Of a DNA stretch of 64,000 bases, positions 34,498 to 45,466 are shown piece after piece. Position numbers and translations under genes: made by a program. Numbering within the stretch: the stretch's first letter is position 1; every line of letters starts with the position of its first letter. The notes below the pieces were generated by a model that saw only the letters and a program-made list of their open reading frames with translations, ran no database searches and was not told where the DNA came from. Source of the stretch: Bacteroidota bacterium (GTDB taxonomy: Bacteria; Bacteroidota; Bacteroidia; Flavobacteriales_D; Crocinitomicaceae); assembly GCA_006226425.1 (NCBI GenBank), contig SBGX01000027.1:99181-163180 (forward strand). The letters run 5' to 3'.

Positions 34498-35013
34498 TCA
34501 CTCCTTAAACCACCCGCTATATTTCACGTAGTTGTTGGCGATGCGCATGACTTCTCCCTCAAAAAGTTCCGGGGAAATGTTTTTGACTTTTTTGGCAGGG
34601 ACTCCTGCATAAATGCTTCCGCTTTCAACTCGTGTGCCTTCGAGAAGAACAGCTCCTGCGGCGATGATGGAACCGGATTCGATGTAGCAGTTGTCCATGA
34701 CGATGGAGCCCATACCGATAAGGACATTGTCTTCGACGGTGCAGCCATGCACCAGGGCATTGTGTCCTACGGAGACATTGTTCCCCAGGGTCGTTTTTGT
34801 TTTCTCAAAGGTGCAGTGAAGAACTGCTCCATCCTGGATGTTGACCTTGTTTCCGAGTCGAATGGAATTGACGTCCCCGCGTACCACGGCATTGAACCAG
34901 ACAGAGCATTCATCGCCCATTTGAACATCACCAATGATGCTGGCGTTTTCTGCAAACCAGCATTCTTTTCCGAATTCGGGCTGTTTTCCCCGACATGATT
35001 TAATTAAAGCCAT
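34498..35013 (-). CDS. Gamma-carbonic anhydrase-like hexapeptide-repeat protein
   Basis: 171 aa built of left-handed beta-helix hexapeptide repeats (IGDVQMGDECSVWFNAVVRGD, SVGHNALVHG, NVLIGMGSIV). The histidines in VLHCTF and VGHNALVHG are the usual metal ligands of the YrdA/CaiE group. Members hydrate CO2 or act as acyltransferases; activity is untested in many. It follows aroC by 47 bp on the same strand. Confidence 0.85.
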   Translation of the reverse strand: MALIKSCRGKQPEFGKECWFAENASIIGDVQMGDECSVWFNAVVRGDVNSIRLGNKVNIQDGAVLHCTFEKTKTTLGNNVSVGHNALVHGCTVEDNVLIGMGSIVMDNCYIESGSIIAAGAVLLEGTRVESGSIYAGVPAKKVKNISPELFEGEVMRIANNYVKYSGWFKE

Positions 35014-35060
35014 GCCTTAAAAATAAAGAATAATTGCCTGATTTGATGTGAGAGACGAAA

Positions 35061-36134
35061 CTATTGATAAGCTCGTTGCATCAGGTAAAAATCGAGGAGG
35101 GTGATGGCCGTCATCGCTTCGACAATTGGCACCGCCCGAGGAACCACGCAAGGGTCGTGACGTCCTTCGGCCTTGAGTTGCTGTGCTTTCAGTTCACTGT
35201 TCAGGGCTTGTTGCTCACGGAGAATGGTTGCGACGGGCTTAAAGGCTACCCGGAAGTAGATGGGCATGCCATTGCTAATTCCACCCTGGATGCCACCGCT
35301 GTTGTTCGTCGCTGTCTGACCTCCCTCCAAAAAGGCATCATTGTGTTCGCTTCCGGTCATTTGTGCCGCCTGAAATCCCGATCCGAGTTCAAAGCCCTTC
35401 GTGGCATTGATGGAAAGCATGGCACGGGCCAATTCAGCATGCAATTTGTCAAAGACGGGTTCGCCTAGTCCGGCCGGGACTCCTTCTGCCCGACAGAAAA
35501 TGCTGCCTCCAACACTGTCTCCAGCTTGCTGAAGATCGAGGATCAGAGCTTCCATTTTTTTGGCCAGTTCAGGCTCCGGGCAACGCACCGGATGGGCGTC
35601 AATCTGCTTACGGTCCAGTTTTTGAAGGTCCTGCGGTCTTGAAATTTTCAACGGCCCCACCTGATCCACGAAAGCACGGATTTGGATTCCCTGTGCTTCC
35701 AGGAATTGTTGAGCCATGGCACCTGCCACCACGCGACAGGCCGTTTCTCGGGCACTGGATCTTCCACCTCCCCGGTGATCCCGAATTCCATATTTTTGCT
35801 GATAGCTGAAATCGGAATGGGAAGGACGGAAAACGGATTTTAGATGATCGTAATCCTGGGAACGCTGATTCGTATTTTCAATGATAAACGCAATGGGTGC
35901 ACCCGTACTTTTGGATTCGTACAGACCGGAAAGAAAACGCACCTGATCCGATTCTTTTCGCGGACTGGAAACGCTGGATTGTCCAGGACGACGACGGTCC
36001 AGTTCGGCCTGAATTGCTTCCAGATCCACCGGGAAATTCGATGGAAACCCGTCGATGATGCCACCAATGGCTGCTCCATGCGATTCACCAAAGGTCGTCA
36101 GACGAAAAAGAGTACCGATACTTGATCCGGGCAT
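35061..36134 (-). CDS. aroC: Chorismate synthase
   Basis: 357 aa, the normal length. Diagnostic segments are [17 protein letters not shown] near the N-terminus, the [15 protein letters not shown] motif and the [17 protein letters not shown] signature near the C-terminus. It converts EPSP to chorismate, the last shared step of aromatic amino acid synthesis. A terminator separates it from the phosphohexomutase gene upstream. Confidence 0.95.
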   Translation of the reverse strand: MPGSSIGTLFRLTTFGESHGAAIGGIIDGFPSNFPVDLEAIQAELDRRRPGQSSVSSPRKESDQVRFLSGLYESKSTGAPIAFIIENTNQRSQDYDHLKSVFRPSHSDFSYQQKYGIRDHRGGGRSSARETACRVVAGAMAQQFLEAQGIQIRAFVDQVGPLKISRPQDLQKLDRKQIDAHPVRCPEPELAKKMEALILDLQQAGDSVGGSIFCRAEGVPAGLGEPVFDKLHAELARAMLSINATKGFELGSGFQAAQMTGSEHNDAFLEGGQTATNNSGGIQGGISNGMPIYFRVAFKPVATILREQQALNSELKAQQLKAEGRHDPCVVPRAVPIVEAMTAITLLDFYLMQRAYQ

Positions 36135-36147
36135 AGCGTTCGTTTAT

Positions 36148-36187
36148 ACAAAAAAACCGAAAAACGGAACCAGGCCGCCTTTCGGTT
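36148..36187 (-). terminator. Rho-independent terminator of the phosphohexomutase gene
   Basis: On the minus strand AACCGAAA pairs with TTTTCGGTT and is followed by six or more Ts; it starts about 20 bp after the stop codon at 36207. Confidence 0.75.
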
Positions 36188-36206
36188 CAGAAATTTTTAG
36201 TTGATC

Positions 36207-37616
36207 TTAGTGACAGATCGTTTCTTCAGTCACTTTCAAAATCTTGCGAACTTCCTCCAAAGTCGGTGCTTCGGCATACGTACGCAATACTGGTTCTGTT
36301 CCGGAAGGTCGGATCATCACCCAACGTTCGTCGTCAAAGAAATACTTGAATCCGTCTGTCGTTTTGACTTCGCGGACCGAGTATTCACCAAACTGCTTAT
36401 ACGCGTCTGTTTTGCAGTTCGCGATGATTTTTTGTTTCAATTCTTCGGTAATATGCAGGTCGTTGCGTTCAAATTTGAAAGAACCAACGATTCCGTAAAC
36501 TTCCTCGATGAGGTCGTCCAATGTCTTTCCTGATTTCGCCATGAATTCCCAAAGGGCCAATCCCATCCAGATTCCATCGCGTTCCGGAATATGTCCCTTT
36601 ACGGCAATTCCTCCGGATTCTTCACCACCTACAACCACGTCTTCTTTGACCATGATGGAAGCAATTTCCTTGAATCCGATGCGGGTTGTTTCATGCGGCA
36701 ATCCGTAATGAGCAGCCATTTTCTCTACCCGAGGTGTCGTACTGAAGGCTGTTACCACTTTCCCGGTCATTTTCTTGTAGTGAACCAGGTAGTGTACCAA
36801 AAGGAGGATGATGTGGTGAGAATCCACGAATTCTCCGCGACCATTGTACAAACCGATGCGATCGGCATCTCCGTCTGTCGCCAGGGCACAGTCAATATTT
36901 CCTTTTTCCTTGATGAATGCTTCGAGTTCCTTCAAATTCTTGGCGATGGGCTCAGGAGCCTGGCCGTAGAAGGAAGGATTGTGCTCACAATGCAAAAACT
37001 GGATATCTGGCAAAATGCGTTTCAAGGCACGTTGTCCGGCACCGTACATGGCGTCATAAACCAGGTTCAACCCAGAATTTTTGATGGCATCCAGGTCAAA
37101 ATTGGCTTTGGCATGCTCTACGTACATGGTTTCCAGGTCAATGATTTCCAACTGACCGTTTTTCTCTGCTTCTTCCAGGGAAATGGAAGCCAGATCAATG
37201 TGGTTTTCGTCTCCAATGATATCTTCGATCTCCTGCACGTATTCCGGTTGCAAAGGACCTCCGAAATAGGCTTTAAGTTTAAATCCATTATATGAAGGAG
37301 GGTTGTGGCTGGCAGTCAGGATCACACCGATGCCGCAATTGAATTTATTTGCACCCAATGAGATCATCGGGGTAGAAACAAATCCTCGAGACATGCGGAC
37401 GTGAATACCCTGGCTTAAAAACACTTTCACAGCCGTTTCCATGAACAATTCACCGGCAAAGCGGCAATCGTGTCCCACAATAATATGCGGATCATCTGAG
37501 TTCTTTTTCAACCATTCTCCGGTTGCAGCCGCAACTCTAGCGACATTTTCAACCGTAAAATCTTCGGCGATAATCGCTCGCCAACCGTCTGTTCCAAATT
37601 TAATTTTTGTTGCCAA
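36207..37616 (-). CDS. Phosphoglucomutase/phosphomannomutase
   Basis: 469 aa. The phosphoserine loop is TASHNPPSYNGFK, the metal loop is ATDGDADRIG, the sugar-specificity loop is VGGEESGG, and the phosphate-binding loop is MIRPSGTEPVLR. It interconverts hexose 1- and 6-phosphates; glucose, mannose or glucosamine cannot be told apart from these motifs. It lies downstream of der by 62 bp, on the same strand. Confidence 0.9.
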   Translation of the reverse strand: MATKIKFGTDGWRAIIAEDFTVENVARVAAATGEWLKKNSDDPHIIVGHDCRFAGELFMETAVKVFLSQGIHVRMSRGFVSTPMISLGANKFNCGIGVILTASHNPPSYNGFKLKAYFGGPLQPEYVQEIEDIIGDENHIDLASISLEEAEKNGQLEIIDLETMYVEHAKANFDLDAIKNSGLNLVYDAMYGAGQRALKRILPDIQFLHCEHNPSFYGQAPEPIAKNLKELEAFIKEKGNIDCALATDGDADRIGLYNGRGEFVDSHHIILLLVHYLVHYKKMTGKVVTAFSTTPRVEKMAAHYGLPHETTRIGFKEIASIMVKEDVVVGGEESGGIAVKGHIPERDGIWMGLALWEFMAKSGKTLDDLIEEVYGIVGSFKFERNDLHITEELKQKIIANCKTDAYKQFGEYSVREVKTTDGFKYFFDDERWVMIRPSGTEPVLRTYAEAPTLEEVRKILKVTEETICH

Positions 37617-37678
37617 TGTTTTTGATTTTTAGGGGGTAAAGTTAATAAATTCCTGAGTTTGAAGCCGAAGCGATGGTT

Positions 37679-38986
37679 CTATTTCTTTCGGAAGAAGATC
37701 CGGATTGGAATTCCGGAAAAATCCCACTGCTCCCGGATACGGTTTTCCAGAAAACGACGATAACCGTCTCCGATGTACTGAGGCAGGTTGCAGAAAAAGG
37801 CAAAAGCCGGGGCGTGGGTCGGCAATTGGGTGACGTACTTGATCTTGATGTACTTTCCCTTGACTGCGGGTGGTGGGTTGTGTTCTATGACCTCTTGTAG
37901 GTACTCGTTCAATTCGGAAGTTGGGATTTTCTGAACCCGATTTTGATACACTTCCATGGTCACCTCGAGTGCTTTGTGCAATCGTTGTTTACTGATGGTG
38001 GAGGTAAAAAGGATGGGTACATCGTTGAAGGGGGCGAGTTGTTCCCGAAGTTTATCCTCGTATTCGTTCATTGTTTTGTGGTCTTTTTCAACCAGATCCC
38101 ATTTGTTGACCAGTACCACCACTCCCTTATTGTTCTTTTCGATCATGTAGAAGATGTGGAGGTCTTGTTTCTGAATCCCTTCAGTTGCATCAATCATAAA
38201 AATGCAGACATCAGAGCTTTCAATGGTACGTACGGAACGCAGTACGGAGTAGTACTCAATGTCCTCAGTCACTCTGTTTTTCTTTCTGATTCCCGCCGTA
38301 TCGATCAGCAAGAAGTCAAAACCAAAGGCTTTGAAACGCGTGTTAACAGCGTCCCGGGTCGTTCCCGAAATATCGGTCACAATGTTGCGTTCTTCTCCGA
38401 TTAGGGCGTTGATCAGGGACGATTTTCCAACGTTTGGTTTCCCAACCACGGAAATATGCGGAAGTTCTTCTTCGTCGTTGTCCACTGTTTTTTCGGGGAA
38501 ACACTTAACGACATCGTCCAGTAAGTCTCCTGTACCAGCCCCATTGGTGGCGGACAAATCGTACACATCTCCCAGACCAAAGGCCCAGAATTCGCCAGAC
38601 CATCCATGGCGATCGGCGCTATCTACTTTATTCGCAGCTACGAAGACCTTCTTCTTGGATTTGCGCAGTAGCTGAGCGACGGTTTCATCCAGGTCGATGA
38701 TTCCACTGGTGACATCCACCATGAAAATAATGCAATCGGCTTCTTCAATGGCCAAACGGACCTGCTTGCGAATTTCTCCCTCAAAAATGTCATCTGATCC
38801 CTGTACATACCCTCCGGTGTCAATGACCGAAAAGGAGATTCCGTTCCATTCTCCTTTGCCGTAAATACGGTCTCTGGTGACACCACTGATTTCTTTAACA
38901 ATGGCTTCCCGGGATTCGGTCAGGCGATTGAAGAGGGTGGATTTACCGACATTGGGTCTTCCTACGATAGCAACTATATTACTCAT
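37679..38986 (-). CDS. der: Ribosome-associated GTPase Der (EngA)
   Basis: 435 aa with two tandem GTPase domains, the hallmark of Der: P-loops [11 protein letters not shown] near residue 8 and [11 protein letters not shown] near residue 180, NKVD and NKWD specificity motifs, and a C-terminal KH-like domain. It acts in 50S ribosome assembly. It lies 39 bp downstream of era on the same strand, so a two-gene operon is likely. Confidence 0.95.
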   Translation of the reverse strand: MSNIVAIVGRPNVGKSTLFNRLTESREAIVKEISGVTRDRIYGKGEWNGISFSVIDTGGYVQGSDDIFEGEIRKQVRLAIEEADCIIFMVDVTSGIIDLDETVAQLLRKSKKKVFVAANKVDSADRHGWSGEFWAFGLGDVYDLSATNGAGTGDLLDDVVKCFPEKTVDNDEEELPHISVVGKPNVGKSSLINALIGEERNIVTDISGTTRDAVNTRFKAFGFDFLLIDTAGIRKKNRVTEDIEYYSVLRSVRTIESSDVCIFMIDATEGIQKQDLHIFYMIEKNNKGVVVLVNKWDLVEKDHKTMNEYEDKLREQLAPFNDVPILFTSTISKQRLHKALEVTMEVYQNRVQKIPTSELNEYLQEVIEHNPPPAVKGKYIKIKYVTQLPTHAPAFAFFCNLPQYIGDGYRRFLENRIREQWDFSGIPIRIFFRKK

Positions 38987-39025
38987 GATCTGATTTGAAA
39001 AGCGAGGGCCTGAGCCTGTAATGAA

Positions 39026-39901
39026 TTAATAACCGTATCTCTTTAATTTCTGGTCGGAAGCTCTCCAATCTTTATCCACCTTGACAAAGGTTTCCAGAAA
39101 TACTTTTTTTCCAACGAATTGCTCGATGTCTTTTCGGGCTTCCCGGCCAATTTTTTTAAGCATTTGTCCTCCCTTCCCAATGATGATTCCCTTTTGAGAG
39201 TCTCGCTCAATAATGATTAAGGCCCGGATTCGGATCAGTGCCTCCTCATCTTCATAGGCTTCCACCTCCACCTGACTGGAGTAGGGGACTTCCTTGTCAC
39301 AAAAGAGGAAAATCTTTTCACGGATCATTTCCGAAATAAAGAAACGCATCGGACGATCAGTCAAATCTTCTTTGTCAAAGTACGGAGGCGATTCAGGGAG
39401 AAGTTCCAGAAGTCGCTCCCAGACGCCTTCCACATTAAAACCATGAAGCGCTGAAATCGGAAGAATCTCTGCACGTGGCACCTTTTGCTGCCAGTATTCG
39501 ATCCGGCTCATGGCTTGCTGTTGGTTTCCGAGGTCAATTTTGTTGATTAGGAGAATCACCGGAACTTTCAATTTCTGAATGCGGTCCAGTGTTTCCTGAT
39601 GGTTCATCTCACTTTCGTAAATATCTGTGATAAACAACAGGATGTCCGCATCTTTCAGGGAAGTCTCCACATAATTCATCATGGCTTCGTGCAGCTTGTA
39701 CGATGCGTTGACCACCCCCGGAGTGTCCGAAAAGACCACCTGAAAATCGTCTCCGTTAACCAAGCCATGAATCCGGTGTCGGGTAGTTTGAGCCTTGGAA
39801 GTCACAATGCTCAGTTTTTCGCCTACCAGACGATTCATGAGGGTTGATTTCCCGACATTGGGACTCCCTACGATATTGACAAAACCAGCCTTGTGTGACA
39901 T
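39026..39901 (-). CDS. era: GTPase Era
   Basis: 291 aa. P-loop [16 protein letters not shown] and NKIDLG in the GTPase domain; the C-terminal KH domain has the GKGGQMLKKIG loop. Era binds 16S rRNA in 30S maturation. Promoter at 39918-39950; der follows in the same direction. Confidence 0.95.
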   Translation of the reverse strand: MSHKAGFVNIVGSPNVGKSTLMNRLVGEKLSIVTSKAQTTRHRIHGLVNGDDFQVVFSDTPGVVNASYKLHEAMMNYVETSLKDADILLFITDIYESEMNHQETLDRIQKLKVPVILLINKIDLGNQQQAMSRIEYWQQKVPRAEILPISALHGFNVEGVWERLLELLPESPPYFDKEDLTDRPMRFFISEMIREKIFLFCDKEVPYSSQVEVEAYEDEEALIRIRALIIIERDSQKGIIIGKGGQMLKKIGREARKDIEQFVGKKVFLETFVKVDKDWRASDQKLKRYGY

Positions 39902-39917
39902 GATGCTTCTTTGCCTG

Positions 39918-39950
39918 CAAAAGTAAGCAAATTTAACGGCAAGGCATCAA
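39918..39950 (-). promoter_or_regulatory. Promoter of era-der
   Basis: Minus strand TTG, 22 nt, TACTTTTG, 17 bp before the era ATG; a textbook Bacteroidota promoter layout. Confidence 0.7.
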
Positions 39951-39982
39951 CCATGCATGGATTGCCAGATGATTCTTCTATT

Positions 39983-42976
39983 TTAATGGATAATTTTAAA
40001 TACGTAATTGATTACGTCCTTCTGAATCACGACGAAATAACTACCCGGTGCGAGCGTGCTAAAATCAAGTTGGATTTCGGCTACATGTTGTGACGCCACT
40101 TCGTTTAGTATTCGTCCATCTGCACTCAATAATTTAATCTTTTCCATGCCCTGAAGGCCGTCAATATGCAATTGATCGGCGACCTGATTAGGGTAAACGC
40201 GGTATCCGGAAGCATGCACTTCTTCCAGACCGGTTGTACAACTGATCACCGTAATATTTTCCTCCCCGGAACTGGCGCAATCATCGTTTAGGGTGTAAAT
40301 AATCGTATAATTTCCAGGGCCAAAGTCTGTCGGATTGAACTGTCCGATAGTGCTTCCATTCACGGAGAATACTCCGCCGGATGGTGATGCGGAAAGATTC
40401 ACCACAGCCGCATTGTTGCAAATCGTATCGACAAGTGGATCGAAGTTGACATTTTGTGATTGACTTTCCGTGAGATAAACGCTGACGGTACTCGCACAGG
40501 TTCCATCATAGACATCCACATCGTAGCTTCCAGCCTGACTGGCCTGGTAGGTACTGGAGGTAGCACCACTAATTTGGGACGACTGGTAGTACCACTGATA
40601 AGTATATCCGTTGGGAACCGAGAGTTGAAGACTTTGCTGGTCACAGATAAATGTACTGCCGCTTTCGGTTGTTAATTCCACATCCGGAGCACTGAGGAGC
40701 ACCACATCGATGACGTTCGTTTTAAAGGTACATCCGGTAGTTGGGTTGGTGGCGATGATGTAGAAGCTTCCCCCCATATCACGGACGAAATAGGAACTTT
40801 CAGTTTCTCCCGAAATAGGAACATCGTTGTGATACCATTGGAACTGCTCCGAAGCACTTGGGAAATAATTGGACTTGAGACTGGTGAAGCCGTAACCCGG
40901 GCAGATAGATGTTCCATTAGACGCGGAAATGGTATTGTTCGTGTTAGGGGCTTGTAGTCCGTTGATGATGAGGGTATCCTTGTCCTGACAACCCAACTCG
41001 TTGCTGGCAGTGACGTAGAAATAATAGTTTCCGGTGCCAGGTAAGGTGACGGTAGGATTCAGCATATTGGGGTCATCCAGGTAGGAAACTGGGGTCCACG
41101 TGTAATCCTTGGCACCAGAGCTACTAACCTGAAGTTGCAGACTACTTCCCATACAGAGATCAAAGTCCTGTCCGGCGTCTATGAGTACTGGCTCCAAGAC
41201 GGTGAAAGTGACGGTGGTATCCGATTGACAACCATTGTAATCGGTCACGTGAAAGCGGATCGGATGTTGTCCCACTCCAGCAGAATCCGGGTGAAAGTAA
41301 CGTTGGTCTGTCAGGATTCCGTTCCCTTGTAAATCCCAGTTGGCATTTCCAGGATAATAATAGAGTAAAGTTTTGTTGGTGACATTGGAACAGTACATCG
41401 TGTCCATATTGTAAAAAGTAATCTGGGGAATGGTGTCCACGCGAATGAAATTTGGCATGATCACCGAATCTTTTCCGTACTGATTGGAGGTAACCAGTTT
41501 AACGTGGTAGCTTCCTGCGCTGGTATACGTGTGTGTCGGATGTTGTTCCGTATAGTCGATTACCCCGTCGTTATCCACATCCCATTCCCAGGAAGTCGCT
41601 CCGAAGCTACTCATATCTTGAAACTGGGCCGTGAAGCTGGAACATCCCTGCTGGCCGTTAGAACTTTCAAATAAACTTTCCGGTGTAAGGGCAAATTCCA
41701 TGTATACCAATCCTCCCCGGTTGGAGTTGTCGTAGTAATTTCCAGGAACTCCGGACATAATTTCCAAAAGACCGTCCCCGTCGCGGTCACCCATTGGGGC
41801 GAGTGCGAATCCTAAACCAGCTGCTCCGGTAGTCGGATTGCTGAGATCATTCCAGTCAAAGCGGAATCCGTCTTTGAAGCGTCCGGTGGTGTCCGCATAG
41901 TAAATGATAAAACCGCCGAAGCCATTACTTCCGTAAAATCCAACGGCCAGGTCCGGAATCCCATCCTGATTGATGTCTCCTATTCCCTGCACATCCATCC
42001 CATAATTGATGTCTTCTTCAAAAATCCGGGTGCCAAACCAATTACTGTGTTTGACATCTTTTTTGACGCTTCCGTCGGCATTCATGAGGGCTACCCAGAC
42101 AGCGCCAAAACTTGTTACGGTCAGTACTCCACCATCCTTATCCGAAATATCTCCTGCGGCAATGTCGTTGACTCCATTTCCATCAATATCTCCAATGTTA
42201 CTAACGGAGAATCCAAGTGAAGCTGTCTGACTTTTGCTGGAAGTAAATTCGTTGGCAATTTCGCGATGTCCTTTGACCGTTCCATCAGAGTTCAGATAAA
42301 CCAGAAAGACTTCATTGAATTCTGGAGCGCCGACCACCAGGTCCGTGACCCCGTCATTGTCCATGTCTCCCATATTGTCGATGGCCTGTCCCCAATGTTC
42401 TCCAGTGTCAGGAGTATAGTTGAGTCCTCCCACAGCCGAACTGATTTTCTGATAGGACTTGACGCTTCCGTCTGTATTCAGAAAGAAAATACGGATACTT
42501 CCTTCTTCCAGATTGGTTTCGGAATCTTCCGGACTCCCGACAACGATGTCTTCCACTCCGTCACCATCCAGGTCACCGAGTCCGGCGATATCTGCCCCGA
42601 AAGAGCCATTGCATTTTGAGAAATCATCGGCTGGAAAGGCATTGAAAAAGAGGGAATCAATAGGAGTTGCTTTTCCCTTAATGGTTCCATCCTGGTTCAT
42701 GAACAGAATCTGAACGGCTCCTCCAATCACCCGTCTCCCGAGATCTCTTCGGTAGTGTCCTCCGATCCCAACGGCAATATCGTTTACTCCATCATCATCC
42801 AGGTCTCCGATGTCGGCCAGGGATTGTCCAAATTTTCCAGAGTTGACCAGGGTATCCAGAATACTTTCCGTCTGGGAAGTAATCAGAATGTTTTCCTTCA
42901 AGACAACTGTTTGTCCGAGAACACTGGTTCCCAGAAAAGATAACAAAATAATTATTAGGTAGTTAGATGATTTCAT
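39983..42976 (-). CDS. T9SS type A secreted FG-GAP/PKD-repeat protein
   Basis: 997 aa from ATG 42976 (MKSSNYLIIILL), chosen because a promoter ends at 43003. A signal peptide covers about 1-20. Residues about 30-420 hold FG-GAP/integrin-like repeats (IGDLDDDGVNDIAVG, LGDLDGDGVEDIVVG, MGDRDGDGLLEIMSG). A PKD domain follows (FGATSWEWDVDNDG), then Ig-like segments and a C-terminal sorting tail (VYPNQVADQLHIDGLQG), the type A signal of the Por secretion system. Likely a surface adhesin or structural protein. Confidence 0.85.
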   Translation of the reverse strand: MKSSNYLIIILLSFLGTSVLGQTVVLKENILITSQTESILDTLVNSGKFGQSLADIGDLDDDGVNDIAVGIGGHYRRDLGRRVIGGAVQILFMNQDGTIKGKATPIDSLFFNAFPADDFSKCNGSFGADIAGLGDLDGDGVEDIVVGSPEDSETNLEEGSIRIFFLNTDGSVKSYQKISSAVGGLNYTPDTGEHWGQAIDNMGDMDNDGVTDLVVGAPEFNEVFLVYLNSDGTVKGHREIANEFTSSKSQTASLGFSVSNIGDIDGNGVNDIAAGDISDKDGGVLTVTSFGAVWVALMNADGSVKKDVKHSNWFGTRIFEEDINYGMDVQGIGDINQDGIPDLAVGFYGSNGFGGFIIYYADTTGRFKDGFRFDWNDLSNPTTGAAGLGFALAPMGDRDGDGLLEIMSGVPGNYYDNSNRGGLVYMEFALTPESLFESSNGQQGCSSFTAQFQDMSSFGATSWEWDVDNDGVIDYTEQHPTHTYTSAGSYHVKLVTSNQYGKDSVIMPNFIRVDTIPQITFYNMDTMYCSNVTNKTLLYYYPGNANWDLQGNGILTDQRYFHPDSAGVGQHPIRFHVTDYNGCQSDTTVTFTVLEPVLIDAGQDFDLCMGSSLQLQVSSSGAKDYTWTPVSYLDDPNMLNPTVTLPGTGNYYFYVTASNELGCQDKDTLIINGLQAPNTNNTISASNGTSICPGYGFTSLKSNYFPSASEQFQWYHNDVPISGETESSYFVRDMGGSFYIIATNPTTGCTFKTNVIDVVLLSAPDVELTTESGSTFICDQQSLQLSVPNGYTYQWYYQSSQISGATSSTYQASQAGSYDVDVYDGTCASTVSVYLTESQSQNVNFDPLVDTICNNAAVVNLSASPSGGVFSVNGSTIGQFNPTDFGPGNYTIIYTLNDDCASSGEENITVISCTTGLEEVHASGYRVYPNQVADQLHIDGLQGMEKIKLLSADGRILNEVASQHVAEIQLDFSTLAPGSYFVVIQKDVINYVFKIIH

Positions 42977-43002
42977 GATTATACGATTTTGTGGCGTCTC
43001 AA

Positions 43003-43033
43003 CAAAAATAGGAGGAAGTGGGCACATCTTCAA
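43003..43033 (-). promoter_or_regulatory. Promoter of the FG-GAP/PKD gene
   Basis: Minus strand TTG, 20 nt, TATTTTTG, 26 bp before ATG 42976. It rules out the in-frame upstream start at 43033. Confidence 0.65.
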
Positions 43034-43172
43034 GGATCAATTATTAAATGCAACCGAGGCAAGTCCATCACATGTATTAAGATATTGATTATCAAGTAAT
43101 TAAATTGTATTTTTGTCTCTAGGAGTGATTATCTGAAAAGCCAGGAGTTCTCATGGTCTGATTGACTGCTCG

Positions 43173-45455
43173 TTATTTCAGCAGATGGGCCTTGAAAAGA
43201 CGCAATTCCTCCCAACTGACATTGAGGCGATCTTTTTCCTTGATCTCCCCGAGCGATTGGCCTTCATAACCCTGGAATAATTCACTAAGATATTGAAATC
43301 GCGCTTCGGCCATAATCTCTTCGAGATCCAGCTTTTCCTCACTGATAAGTCGTGCTAAATGACTGTAGATAGTTGATTCACTGAGCAGACGTTCCCTTGC
43401 AATCTCCGGAATTGATTTCTCCATGCGAACCAGTTCCAGTGTTTTTTCAAGGGTACTTGGCTTCTTTTTGCTTTCTTTTTTGTGGTGAATTTTTCGAATG
43501 GGAATGGTCGTTTCTTCTTCTTCCTCTTCCTGATCAAAATCCAGGGCCCCCGAAACCTGTCGGGCCTCCTGTTTGGCGAGCGCTTTTTTGCTGACCAGGT
43601 AATTCCGGATTTCATCGATTTCGTACATTTTCTTCCCGAAATTCTCTTCTTTCAAAGCTTGTTCCATTAGTACCCGCGCCTTTTTTAGATGGATGACCAC
43701 CTCAAACATGGCCTCCGCCAATTCCTCCAATTCTTCGTGGTATAGACGTGCTTTGCTTTTTTTGCGGACCAGTTCGATTCGAACCATAATGGAAAGTAGA
43801 ATTTCATCCAGGATTCCAAAAAAATAGTTGTATGCCGCCTGCACACGATCGTGCAAGAACTCCATGGAAATCTCTGGATCGGCAAACAGGCGATTGAGCT
43901 GAGACCGGAATTTGCGTGCCGGCTCACCGAGTTGCTCCATTTTTCGGAGTTGGTGCCTGGCCCAATCTCCATGTTTCGCCTTTTCTGATTTATTGGTGGC
44001 CGGTGGATATGATGCAACATGTTTTCGCCAGAGGGCATCCAGTTGTGGCCAGTCAAATGCGAGGAGGCATTTGTGTAGGAGGTAAGAACGACTTCCGTCT
44101 TCCAGTTCCTCTTCGAGTTTTTCTGTTTCCTTCTTCAGTTGGCCGTAGTTCATCACATGTTGATCCAGTGAAAACTGTTGGATTCGAATTGCTTTTCGAA
44201 GAACAAGTCCGTCCAGACTTCGGAGTCTGGAAAGGGCAACATAAGCCTGCCCAGAGGCGAAACTATCATTGATATCAAGGATGGCTTTTTCGAAGGTAAG
44301 TCCCTGGCTTTTGTGTACCGTAATGGCCCAGGCGAGTTTGAGGGGGTATTGGACGAAGGTTCCGATGACTTCTTCTTCCACTTCTCTCTTTTGCTCATTG
44401 TAGTTATAGCGGATATTTTCCCATTCGTATTTCTCGACATCAATCCGTTTATTCTCTTCGGGAAAGAAAACGCTGACTTCCTGGGAAGACAAGTGACTAA
44501 TCCGCCCCATTTTCCCATTGTAAAACCTTTTTTCCGGGGAAATGTCGTTTTTGATGAACATGACCTGAGCCCCTTTTTTGAGCTGTAATTCTTCCTCGAC
44601 CGGGTAGAGGTGAGGAGGGAATTCACCTTCCACCTCAGCGTCAAAAGTAATTTGCTTTTCGTCTATTTTTTGCAGTTCACCTTCATTGATTGACCGGGCT
44701 TTGTGGTTGTGGGTGGTTAGGGTGATGTAATCTTCCAGTTGTTCCAGTTCCTCTTCCTTTTTGACCAGTTGATTTAATCGTTCAATGTCTTGTTGATTGA
44801 GTTGGTTTTGGCGCAAACGATTTAGCAATTCAATAAAGTATTGATCCGCCTGTCGATAAATTTTATCCAGTTCGATTTGCACGGGTTGGTTTTGCTGTAG
44901 GGCAAGTGAGTGAAAGAAAAAAATGCCCTGATAGTAACGCCCGAGTACTTCCCATTCCTCTACCTTAACTACGGGAGGGAGTTGTAAGAGGTCTCCGATA
45001 AACAGCACCTGGAGTCCGCCAAAGGAAAGGTTATTCTGTCTGATTCTTTTCAGACTCCAATCGATGGCATCCAGGAGATCTGCACGAAGCATGCTTACCT
45101 CGTCAATGATCAGTAATTCAAGATTGCGGATGAGTTGCAATCGTTTTTTATTCATCTGACCATGCCGTTTGAGGGAATCTCTGGTCTCAAATTTGATTTG
45201 TCCGTCGAGGGTCTTGAATTCTCCGAAGTCGGGAATGAAGGTCGCAAAGGGGAGTTGAAAAAAGGAGTGAATAGTCACCCCACCAGCATTCAGAGCGGCG
45301 ATTCCGGTAGGTGCAACGACTACACATTGCTTGTGCGTGTTTCGCACAATTTCGTTGAGCATGGTCGTTTTTCCAGTTCCGGCTTTTCCGGTAAGAAAAA
45401 GATGTTGATTGGTTTGGTTGATGAAATCCCAGACAAAATCGGCATGCTCTTTCAT
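43173..45455 (-). CDS. Pif1/RecD-like helicase with C-terminal helix-turn-helix
   Basis: 760 aa. Walker A is GKAGTGKTT (about 23-31), followed by VVAPTGIAALNAGGVTIHSF, the Pif1/RecD Ia region; LLIDEVSML is Walker B and LAWAITVHKSQGLTF the motif V-VI region. The last about 100 residues match the helicase-associated HTH domain (IPEIARERLLSESTIYSHLARL). It is a 5'-3' superfamily 1B DNA helicase by family. It begins 11 bp after the stop of the upstream lipoprotein gene. Confidence 0.85.
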   Translation of the reverse strand: MKEHADFVWDFINQTNQHLFLTGKAGTGKTTMLNEIVRNTHKQCVVVAPTGIAALNAGGVTIHSFFQLPFATFIPDFGEFKTLDGQIKFETRDSLKRHGQMNKKRLQLIRNLELLIIDEVSMLRADLLDAIDWSLKRIRQNNLSFGGLQVLFIGDLLQLPPVVKVEEWEVLGRYYQGIFFFHSLALQQNQPVQIELDKIYRQADQYFIELLNRLRQNQLNQQDIERLNQLVKKEEELEQLEDYITLTTHNHKARSINEGELQKIDEKQITFDAEVEGEFPPHLYPVEEELQLKKGAQVMFIKNDISPEKRFYNGKMGRISHLSSQEVSVFFPEENKRIDVEKYEWENIRYNYNEQKREVEEEVIGTFVQYPLKLAWAITVHKSQGLTFEKAILDINDSFASGQAYVALSRLRSLDGLVLRKAIRIQQFSLDQHVMNYGQLKKETEKLEEELEDGSRSYLLHKCLLAFDWPQLDALWRKHVASYPPATNKSEKAKHGDWARHQLRKMEQLGEPARKFRSQLNRLFADPEISMEFLHDRVQAAYNYFFGILDEILLSIMVRIELVRKKSKARLYHEELEELAEAMFEVVIHLKKARVLMEQALKEENFGKKMYEIDEIRNYLVSKKALAKQEARQVSGALDFDQEEEEEETTIPIRKIHHKKESKKKPSTLEKTLELVRMEKSIPEIARERLLSESTIYSHLARLISEEKLDLEEIMAEARFQYLSELFQGYEGQSLGEIKEKDRLNVSWEELRLFKAHLLK

Positions 45456-45466
45456 GTGCTTCCCTG

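Noticed and set aside
43080..43130. TTGATTATCA motif followed by TATTTTTG on the plus strand, similar to the stretch before 63795
   Set aside because: No plus-strand gene follows before the convergent helicase gene; probably chance in AT-rich DNA.
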